Assembly (NCBI GenBank): GCA_031281685.1
Contig: JAITFA010000126.1
Location: 1-7,520, forward strand
Source: Treponema sp.
GTDB lineage: Bacteria > Spirochaetota > Spirochaetia > Treponematales > Breznakiellaceae
DNA length: 7,520 nt
Reading direction: 5' to 3'
This document shows, piece after piece, positions 1 to 5,328 of this stretch (the first letter of the stretch is position 1; every line of letters begins with the position of its first letter). A model generated the notes under the pieces. That model was not told the DNA's origin, did no database searches, and worked only from the letters and a program-made list of their open reading frames with translations. The translations under genes and the position numbers were made by a program.

Positions 1-513
1 GCGCTCATGATGCTCTGTTACGGCAAGCGTGGTATAGAAGAAATCTTTAAGGAAGTCGAGTGGACGACGATTATCTTTTTCTGCGGTTTGTTTATCATCG
101 TTGGTGCGCTCGTGGATCAGGGCATTATCGCTCTTTGCTCACAAGAACTCATCAGCATAACAAACGACAACTTTGAATCCGCTACTATGCTGATCCTATG
201 GGTATCAGGAATTTTTTCCGCGTTTCTCGATAACATCCCTTATACAGCGACGATGATCCCACTGATTGAAGGCTTTGGCAAAGGCGCGGATGCTTCGGCA
301 ATGCGGCCATTGTGGTGGGCGCTGTCGCTTGGCGCGTGTTTGGGCGGCAACGGTACGCTCATCGGCGCATCCGCCAATGTGATTGTATCAAGCCTCGCAC
401 AGAAAGCAGGCTGGCCCTTGCGCTTTATCGAGTTCACCAAGTACGGTCTTTTGATCACAGCGGTAAATCTGCTCCTCTGCACCGCGTATCTTTTGCTGAA
501 ATATTTTATGTAA
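1..513 (+). CDS. ArsB/NhaD-type ion permease, C-terminal part (5' end outside window)
   Basis: This is the C-terminal ~170 residues of an inner-membrane ion transporter of the ArsB/NhaD/citrate-transporter (IT) superfamily. The frame is open from the first base, with two codons before the first ATG (7), so the true start lies upstream and ATG 7 is not a start. The family pattern is visible: VEW followed by a hydrophobic stretch with FFCGLFIIVGALVDQGII, then FLDNIPYTATMIPLI (the conserved DN-P-T re-entrant region), then a Gly-rich GACLGGNGTLIGASANVI loop, and a last hydrophobic helix ending LLLKYF at the stop. About four membrane segments can be counted. Family members export arsenite or exchange Na+/H+ or carry organic anions; the substrate cannot be decided from this part. 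The spacing to the tmRNA promoter suggests it is the last gene of its transcript. Family is confident, substrate unknown. Confidence 0.85.
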   Translation, partial: ALMMLCYGKRGIEEIFKEVEWTTIIFFCGLFIIVGALVDQGIIALCSQELISITNDNFESATMLILWVSGIFSAFLDNIPYTATMIPLIEGFGKGADASAMRPLWWALSLGACLGGNGTLIGASANVIVSSLAQKAGWPLRFIEFTKYGLLITAVNLLLCTAYLLLKYFM

Positions 514-522
514 AGGAGTTTT

Positions 523-543
523 AGGGGGAATAGGCGTTCCCCT
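523..543 (+). terminator. hairpin between the permease gene and the ssrA promoter, possible terminator
   Basis: The arms AGGGG(G)AA (523-530) and TTCCCCT (537-543) pair over seven base pairs with one bulged G, around the six-base loop TAGGCG. It begins 10 bases after the permease stop codon and ends just before the -35 box of the ssrA promoter. No run of T follows, so it is not a textbook intrinsic terminator. It may stop or slow read-through into the tmRNA, or protect the 3' end of the permease mRNA. Confidence 0.4.
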
Positions 544-545
544 GC

Positions 546-574
546 TTGACCTGCCAACGCATGTTTGATATACT
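546..574 (+). promoter_or_regulatory. sigma70-type promoter of the tmRNA gene
   Basis: A -35 box TTGACC (546-551) and a -10 box TATACT (569-574) are separated by exactly 17 bases, each one mismatch from consensus. Transcription would begin near base 581, leaving a leader of about seven bases before the mature tmRNA 5' end at 588, to be removed by RNase P. A strong constitutive promoter fits an abundant stable RNA. The boxes and spacing are seen directly; activity is inferred. Confidence 0.75.
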
Positions 575-587
575 CTTTTTGCATATC

Positions 588-931
588 GGGGGTGTACCGG
601 TTTCGACTGGTACGATTCGGGATACAGGTTGCAGGTGGAGTGCCGATCTCCTAACATTCGGCAAAAATTTAATTGCCGATAACGACAATTACAGCTACGC
701 CTTAGCGGCATAACTGCGTGGGACCGTTCCGCCGCCTTGAGGGACGAATCCCGCGACGCAATCAGGGCTGGTTGTCCTTCTCGTTCAGAAGAAGGATGAT
801 AAGAAACTTCTGAAATAAGGGCTGACCGCGTGCCGCGTAGCCAAGTCAGCCTCGAAATCCAATACGTGGCTAAACCTGTAGGGGCTTGTGTGTCGCGTAC
901 TAGGACGCGGGTTCGACTCCCGCCACCTCCA
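588..931 (+). ncRNA. ssrA: transfer-messenger RNA (tmRNA), ribosome rescue
   Basis: tmRNA enters ribosomes stalled on broken mRNAs, acts first as tRNA-Ala and then as mRNA, and adds a degradation tag to the nascent peptide. The acceptor stem GGGGGTG (588-594) pairs with CACCTCC (924-930), with one G-U pair and A931 as discriminator. The conserved 5' segment GTACCGGTTTCGACTGG follows. The T arm is GCGGG/CCCGC (907-911 with 919-923) around TTCGACT. Pseudoknot 1 is visible: GGAG 637-640 with CTCC 648-651, and TGCCGA 641-646 with TCGGCA 658-663. The resume codon is GCC at 675, preceded by TTAATT, which has U at -5 and A at -4 as in other tmRNAs. The tag frame 675-713 reads ADNDNYSYALAA then TAA, so with the charged alanine the tag is (A)ADNDNYSYALAA. 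No CCA is encoded after 931 (AAACTT follows), so CCA must be added by nucleotidyltransferase. One-piece, not permuted. Confidence 0.97.
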
Positions 932-939
932 AACTTGCC

Positions 940-1722
940 ATGAGAAACAAACTTACCAATGAACTCGCGGTTTGCGGCCTTAACGCTGTCAACGCTTTGG
1001 GTGAAATCCACCCGGAACAGATTAACCGCTTCTTTCTTCGTGAAGACCGCTTAGCCCTGTTCAGCGCGATTTGTGGACAGCTTGCCGCCCGTAAACGCCC
1101 CTATAAACTCTGCGACGATGAGGAACTGGAGCATATCTGCAAAAGTAACCGTCATCAGGGCGTGGTTGCCATGATCATAGAGCCGAAAACCCTCGCCCTT
1201 ACCCACGAGGACCTTAATCTCTGGGCGCAGGAGGGGAAAACCGGCATTGTTCTTCATTCCATTGGAAACGATCATAATCTTGGCGCTATTGTCCGTTCAG
1301 CCGCCTTCTTTGACGCAGACTTCGTGGTAGCCTCGGCGCTTGACGAGGAAGCGCTCCTGACCACCAGCGCCTATCGCGTCGCCGAAGGAGGCATGGAACA
1401 TGTCATGTTCAGAACTGTACGGAATACAGCGGCGTTTCTCAAAGACGCCTCGCAGGTACTCATTACGATTGGAGCGGAGCCGCGGAGCAGGTGGCGTCTG
1501 GGCGACCTGAGAACGATTGTCAATGACCTATCCGCTCGTTTACCAGCGCGGAAAACGCGCCCCGGCATTGCCCTTGTGGTGGGTAATGAAGAGACTGGCT
1601 TGCCGAAGGAAGTTAAGGAGCGTTGCGCCGCACTGGTACGGATTCCCGGAAGCGGTAAACTGGACAGCCTCAATGTAGCTCAGGCCGCGACGCTCTTCCT
1701 GCATGAAATCTATGAACTATAG
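940..1722 (+). CDS. TrmH/SpoU-family RNA 2'-O-ribose methyltransferase
   Basis: A 260-residue SPOUT-class enzyme that transfers a methyl group from S-adenosylmethionine to a ribose 2'-OH in tRNA or rRNA. Residues about 8-81 form the L30e-like RNA-binding domain (VCGLNAVNAL near the start, HQGVVAMI at the end). Residues about 103-258 form the knotted catalytic domain. Motif 1 is NDHNLGAIVRSAAFFDAD (110-127, with N113 and R119), motif 2 is VVGNEETGL (213-221, with N216 and E217), and motif 3 is IPGSGKLDSLNVAQAA (235-250, with S243-L244-N245). Length and domain order suit the RlmB/YfiF-like branch; the target nucleotide is not readable. ATG 940 is the only suitable start that keeps the conserved N-terminus, yet it has no Shine-Dalgarno sequence and follows the tmRNA 3' end by eight bases. 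Expression probably depends on read-through from the ssrA promoter. Confidence 0.92.
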   Translation: MRNKLTNELAVCGLNAVNALGEIHPEQINRFFLREDRLALFSAICGQLAARKRPYKLCDDEELEHICKSNRHQGVVAMIIEPKTLALTHEDLNLWAQEGKTGIVLHSIGNDHNLGAIVRSAAFFDADFVVASALDEEALLTTSAYRVAEGGMEHVMFRTVRNTAAFLKDASQVLITIGAEPRSRWRLGDLRTIVNDLSARLPARKTRPGIALVVGNEETGLPKEVKERCAALVRIPGSGKLDSLNVAQAATLFLHEIYEL

Positions 1723-1787
1723 CACGAGCTACAACACGACTAGTCTTTAGCCTTTGATAGTCGATACTTAAAGTAAGAGGTCTATAA

Positions 1788-1794
1788 GGGGAGG
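1788..1794 (+). promoter_or_regulatory. ribosome binding site for the GTG start at 1807
   Basis: GGGGAGG ends 12 bases before GTG 1807. The spacing is slightly long, but the next in-frame candidate (GTG 1834) would be 39 bases away, so this site favours 1807 as start. Confidence 0.55.
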
Positions 1795-1806
1795 CATCAA
1801 AACAAA

Positions 1807-3123
1807 GTGAGTATTACAGAAACACACACCATAGTGAAGATACCCGCTGGTGTTACATTCTTTGTTTTATACTTCACTTTTTTTGCGCCGCCTTGCTTGC
1901 TGACAGCCCAGACAGTTCCAACCGAGCGCTTTGTTCAGCGCCTCATTTGGGAACCTGATCCAGCGGCCTCTCGTTATGAAGTGATTGTGGAACGGCTAGA
2001 CCGGAATCGCGGGGAGGTTCTGCGGGAAACAAGCGATCAGGCGTTTCTGGATTGTTCTCTGGTTCCCGGTCAATACCGGTTTCAAGTGCAAGTATACAAT
2101 CTGTTTGGCCGGCTAGGTGCGACATCCGACTGGGCGTTTTTCGAGGTGGTTCAGCCTCGCGGCAATTCTGTTCAGCGCCTGAGCTGGAAACCGGAAGCCT
2201 CCGCGTCATATTATGAGGTTGTGGTGGAACAGCGGGACAGTAGCGGCCAATACAATGAGCTTGCGCGAAAGATAACTGAGGAGCCTTTCATAGATAGCGC
2301 CCTTCCCATAGGCCAGTACCGGTATCAGGTAACGGTCTATGATATATTTGGAAACGAGGCTGATTCTGAGTGGTCGTATTTCGAGGTGGTTTTTTCACCG
2401 CCGGAGATTGTGGCTATCGCATCACTCGCGCCTGAGTCGGCGTCGGCGCTTATTCTGCCAGAACCAGAGCCACCGGAACCGGAACTACCACTAGAATCGA
2501 CCCTTGAACCAGAATCAGAGCCAGAACCGGAATTACTGGAACCGACCCTTGAACCAGAATCAGAGCCAGAGCCGCCAGAACTGGCTACTAAACCAAAACC
2601 AGAGCCGCCAGAACCAGATGCTGAACCGACCCTTGAGCCAGAGCCGCCGCTGCCACAAACAGCTATGGACATCGAGATTCAGGCGGTCTACTCACCGCTC
2701 ATTACTCTTCCGTCCGGCTTCTCCAGCGATCCTTCTATGGTATCGTTTTTTCCTGCGGGCGCTTCCTTAAAACTGAATTTCATTCCCCTCAAGGCCGGAA
2801 CCCGTGATTTAGGCTTTGGCTTTGCCTCTTCATGGAACTATCAGAATTTGGCTGGCTATATCTGGAACGCGCATTTGGGGCTGGTGTTTCGGCAGTGGCT
2901 GTCCAACCATATCATTGCCTTCAACTTTTGGCTCGGCGGCGGCTTCTCTTGGGTGTATAACGATTCCCATACGTGGCTGTCGTCCATGAGTGGCGGTATG
3001 TCTTTTCAGTGGTTTATTCGTAGACCATTCTTTGTTACCGTTGGGGTGGACTCCACTTATATACTTGCAGATGATAGTCCCCTATATGTCCAGCCATCAC
3101 TGGGCTTTGGTTGGCAGTTCTAG
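1807..3123 (+). CDS. secreted envelope protein: two Fn3-like repeats, Pro/Glu linker, C-terminal beta-barrel domain
   Basis: 438 residues from a GTG start. A long signal peptide (hydrophobic 16-33, FFVLYFTFFAPPCLL) ends with a likely signal peptidase I site LTA|Q after residue 34; the Cys at 30 lacks a normal lipobox. Two copies of an Fn3-like beta-sandwich module lie 79 residues apart (about 43-114 and 122-195). Each begins VQRL-W and has a YEV strand and a GQYR-QV-VY-FG segment, and each ends in W-FEVV. Residues 218-284 are a Pro/Glu-rich linker with imperfect 15-residue repeats (TLEPESEPEPELLEP). Residues about 288-438 are rich in Gly, Trp and aromatics with alternating polarity and end in GFGWQF; a terminal Phe is typical of outer-membrane beta-barrels. 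I infer an outer-membrane protein whose Fn3-like part sits in the periplasm or at the surface. No enzymatic motif is seen and I recognise no named gene. Signal and repeats are clear; the barrel is probable. Confidence 0.8.
   Translation: MSITETHTIVKIPAGVTFFVLYFTFFAPPCLLTAQTVPTERFVQRLIWEPDPAASRYEVIVERLDRNRGEVLRETSDQAFLDCSLVPGQYRFQVQVYNLFGRLGATSDWAFFEVVQPRGNSVQRLSWKPEASASYYEVVVEQRDSSGQYNELARKITEEPFIDSALPIGQYRYQVTVYDIFGNEADSEWSYFEVVFSPPEIVAIASLAPESASALILPEPEPPEPELPLESTLEPESEPEPELLEPTLEPESEPEPPELATKPKPEPPEPDAEPTLEPEPPLPQTAMDIEIQAVYSPLITLPSGFSSDPSMVSFFPAGASLKLNFIPLKAGTRDLGFGFASSWNYQNLAGYIWNAHLGLVFRQWLSNHIIAFNFWLGGGFSWVYNDSHTWLSSMSGGMSFQWFIRRPFFVTVGVDSTYILADDSPLYVQPSLGFGWQF
2498..2570 (+). repeat. 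tandem 45-bp repeat in the Pro/Glu linker
   Basis: A 28-base sequence starting CGACCCTTGAACCAGAATCA occurs at 2498-2525 and again, identically, at 2543-2570, giving a 45-base period (15 codons). A shorter, degenerate third copy starts near 2627 (CGACCCTTGAGCCAGAGCCG). The surrounding linker, about 2458-2658, is built of related CCAGAA/GAGCCA units coding for Pro-Glu. Copy-number change by slippage would keep the frame. Confidence 0.85.
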
Positions 3124-3150
3124 TCAGAGTATAGCGATATTTCATTCATC

Positions 3151-3179
3151 CTGACACTACGCATGAATAGTGAGATAAC
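3151..3179 (+). promoter_or_regulatory. possible sigma70 promoter for the glycosyltransferase gene
   Basis: CTGACA (3151-3156) and GATAAC (3174-3179) are 17 bases apart, matching five and four of six consensus bases. A start near 3186 would leave a leader of about 19 bases carrying the AGGGG ribosome site at 3193-3197. Weak -10 box, so tentative. Confidence 0.3.
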
Positions 3180-3204
3180 CCGATAAGATTGTAGGGGTTG
3201 TATT

Positions 3205-4338
3205 ATGAAAATAGGTATTGATACCTTTGCTTGCGACGGTGGAAATTCTGGGATTGGTATTTATACAATGCAGGTGTTAAAGCGAATTCCCCCTTCGGAT
3301 GCTCTGTTTGAGTTGTTTGGCTGGGAGTTTGACCGGTTTGCATTTAGTGAAGTAGTTCCAAATATGGAGTTTATCCCCAAATGCCGTTATACAGGAAAGT
3401 TTGCCAACTCATTGTGGCATATATTTAAGTACCCAGAGTTCGCTGTAAAGCGTGCTTATGATGCGTGCTTCTTTCCAGCCGCCCATAAGATGCTGCCTTT
3501 GGATAGCCCCTGCCCAAGTATTGGCGTGGTGCATGATATGACCCCATGGCGAATGGCGCGACCTCCAGGAAGGTACTCGCAGCCGTTTGTCCGCGCCGTG
3601 TTGCCAAATGCGCTCCGTAAGCTCGGACGCATCATCGCGGTAAGTCAATGGGTAAAACAGGAACTCATCGGAATTGCTGGTATAAAGGAATCGCTCATTG
3701 AAGTTGTGCCTAATGGCATTGATACTGAAGTATTCCATCCCCGTCCCCGTAATGAGGAAAGCGTGGTGCTGATCCAGCCGTTTAGCTTTCGCAGACCCTA
3801 CATCCTTTACGCTTCCCGTATCGAACACCCCATAAAGAACCATGCGCGTCTCATCAAAGCCTTTAACATATTCCGTGAGCGCACTAAGTTTCCTCACCGC
3901 CTTGTTCTTGCGGGCGTGGAAAACCACGGCGCGAAGAAGGTACGGGAAATCGCCGCCGCCTCGCCGTACCGGAGCGACATCTTCTTCACCGGTCAGTTCC
4001 CGCAAAAGAGCCTGCCCGAACTGTATTCCGGCGCAGATATCGTGGTGATTCCCTCCTTATATGAAGGCTTTGGTCTGGGCGTACTTGAGGCTATGGCTTC
4101 CGGCGTGCCGGTTACCTGCGCCCGCGCCGCCAGCCTGCCGGAAACGGCAGAACACGCGGCCCTCTACTTCGACCCCACAGACGTGGAAGACATGGCCGAC
4201 CGCATGGTAACGCTGACAAGCAAGCGCGATGTATACCGTGAATGTCGCCGGCTTGGACTTGAACGGGCGCAACTGTTTTCCTGGGACCGCTGCGCCGAGA
4301 AAACACTCCAGATCATTCACGAAACTATTGGCTGGTGA
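3205..4338 (+). CDS. GT4-family (GT-B fold) glycosyltransferase
   Basis: A 377-residue retaining glycosyltransferase that moves a sugar from an activated donor to a cell-envelope acceptor, probably in glycolipid or polysaccharide synthesis at the cytoplasmic face of the membrane. The N-terminal Rossmann half has MKIGIDTF and the Gly-rich loop GGNSGIGIYT (12-21), typical of acceptor-side GT4 loops, then VVHDMTPW (108-115) and IIAVSQWVKQEL (143-154). The linker carries VVPNGID (167-173). The C-terminal donor half has LYASRIEHPIKNH (201-213), LVLAG (233-237) and IFFTGQ (259-264). The E-x7-E motif is EGFGLGVLE, with E287 and E295, followed by MASGVPV and TAEHAALYFDP. Length is normal for the family. 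ATG 3205 has AGGGG seven bases upstream. The donor sugar and acceptor cannot be read from sequence. Base composition rises strongly from the 5' to the 3' part. Confidence 0.93.
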   Translation: MKIGIDTFACDGGNSGIGIYTMQVLKRIPPSDALFELFGWEFDRFAFSEVVPNMEFIPKCRYTGKFANSLWHIFKYPEFAVKRAYDACFFPAAHKMLPLDSPCPSIGVVHDMTPWRMARPPGRYSQPFVRAVLPNALRKLGRIIAVSQWVKQELIGIAGIKESLIEVVPNGIDTEVFHPRPRNEESVVLIQPFSFRRPYILYASRIEHPIKNHARLIKAFNIFRERTKFPHRLVLAGVENHGAKKVREIAAASPYRSDIFFTGQFPQKSLPELYSGADIVVIPSLYEGFGLGVLEAMASGVPVTCARAASLPETAEHAALYFDPTDVEDMADRMVTLTSKRDVYRECRRLGLERAQLFSWDRCAEKTLQIIHETIGW

Positions 4339-4347
4339 AGCCTCATT

Positions 4348-5271
4348 CTAAAACGACGAAACCCGCCATTGCCCGGCTTGTTCCAGAATCACAGTCAAGG
4401 GCATAGGCTCTCCCACATCAAGCCCGTTTTCGCTTATCTGGTAGAGAAACACCCGTGCAGTATCAGTGGCATTAAGCTTAGCTTCACCGATAAAGCGATA
4501 CTCCCGTTCTCCTGAAGAGATGGTCTGCCACCAACCGCGTCCCTTTGGCCTCAGCACATTGGCGCTTGATGCCACATTCTCCTGTACTGAACAAAGCTGG
4601 GTCCAAATAGCAAGGCTTTTAGTAATCGAGCCGAAAAAAAGAAACCATTTCGCCACACTTTCAGGATCAAGACCTTGAGGAACCGCTTTGACATCTTCAG
4701 GAATGTCATGAGTCCACATTACCGCCTGCTCTTCCACAGAAACGTCAAGGATATCCTGACCAACCAGAGCCATGTTATTGCTTTCAACCACAACGCAGAC
4801 CCGGTTTCTGATATGAAAAGCACATAGTTCCACAAAGATCACGGTCTCCCAAGTCTCCCAGTTTTGCTGAACATCAATAACACTTCCCAGCGCCTCATAT
4901 TGGCTGCCCAAGTTCCCCAGCATGGCATTTAATGATGCAAGTTTTGATGACAGACCTTCGCGGTAAGTGAAAAGAACAATTTCAGTCCCCTCTTTCTTGC
5001 CATAATAGTAGTACCGGTTTCCTTTGCTGTCGCTTATGGCATCGCTGAAATCAACAAGGGGAAACCGCATAACTTTGTCTTTATACTGTGAAAAGCCGTC
5101 CGCAATCGTTTTAAGCGGAGCCAGTTCTTTCCAACCGGAACGTTTGTACAGAAGTATAAGATTGTCCCATGCGGTATTCCCCTTCTTGCCAATATCTTCA
5201 ATAAAATCCGCCGAAAGCGAGAGAGGCAGTAGCAGCAACAAACTCAGCGATAAGATACGCGCTTTCTTCAC
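4348..5271 (-). CDS. secreted or periplasmic protein of unknown function
   Basis: 307 residues; I do not recognise a family. It starts with a basic KKAR, a Leu-rich hydrophobic core (6-19) and a probable signal peptidase I site LSA|D after residue 21, so it is exported. The mature part is soluble in appearance. It has a Lys/Trp-rich start (KKGNTAWDNLILLYKRSGW), a Tyr run (RYYYYGKK, near 87-94), a mixed alpha/beta middle, one basic/aromatic region (GRGWWQTI) and a beta-like C-terminal stretch ending QWRVSSF. Cys residues are few and no metal or catalytic motif stands out. The GTG start at 5271 is supported by GGAGG seven bases upstream. The gene lies 57 bases downstream of the phosphofructokinase gene on the same strand and may share its transcript; nothing visible links their functions. 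It ends 9 bases from the convergent glycosyltransferase gene. Confidence 0.85.
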   Translation of the reverse strand: MKKARILSLSLLLLLPLSLSADFIEDIGKKGNTAWDNLILLYKRSGWKELAPLKTIADGFSQYKDKVMRFPLVDFSDAISDSKGNRYYYYGKKEGTEIVLFTYREGLSSKLASLNAMLGNLGSQYEALGSVIDVQQNWETWETVIFVELCAFHIRNRVCVVVESNNMALVGQDILDVSVEEQAVMWTHDIPEDVKAVPQGLDPESVAKWFLFFGSITKSLAIWTQLCSVQENVASSANVLRPKGRGWWQTISSGEREYRFIGEAKLNATDTARVFLYQISENGLDVGEPMPLTVILEQAGQWRVSSF

Positions 5272-5278
5272 TACAAAA

Positions 5279-5283
5279 CCTCC
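5279..5283 (-). promoter_or_regulatory. ribosome binding site deciding the GTG start at 5271
   Basis: CCTCC on the + strand reads GGAGG on the coding strand (context ACGGAGG), seven bases before GTG. This fixes the non-ATG start, which also gives a complete signal peptide. Confidence 0.8.
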
Positions 5284-5295
5284 GTGGACTAAGCA

Positions 5296-5322
5296 AAGGA
5301 CATAGCAAAACGCTCTGTCCCT
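5296..5322 (-). terminator. hairpin between the phosphofructokinase gene and the downstream secreted-protein gene
   Basis: Read on the - strand, AGGGACA pairs with TGTCCTT (seven pairs including one G-U). After a G/A mismatch an inner AGC pairs with GCT around the loop GTTTT. It starts seven bases after the phosphofructokinase stop codon. Only TTTGCTT overlaps and follows the 3' arm, so termination would be partial at best. It may act as an attenuator or as a 3'-end stabiliser that lowers expression of the downstream gene relative to the glycolytic enzyme. Confidence 0.45.
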
Positions 5323-5328
5323 AGCAAC

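Noticed and set aside
388..1011. 207-residue open frame on the - strand across the permease end, the tmRNA and the methyltransferase start
   Set aside because: It runs antisense through a well-supported tmRNA and two coding regions, has no ribosome site and has low-complexity, Arg/Ser-rich content. A chance frame.
1737..1763. Inverted repeat CGACTA (1737-1742) and TAGTCG (1758-1763) after the methyltransferase gene
   Set aside because: Only six pairs with a 15-base loop and no T run; too weak to call a terminator or operator.
2337..2672. 111-residue Gly/Ser-rich frame on the - strand
   Set aside because: It is the mirror image of the Pro-Glu codons of the linker; the repeat alone explains it.
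4330..4342. GGCT/AGCC hairpin spanning the glycosyltransferase stop codon at the convergent junction
   Set aside because: Four pairs and no T run on either strand; not a credible terminator.
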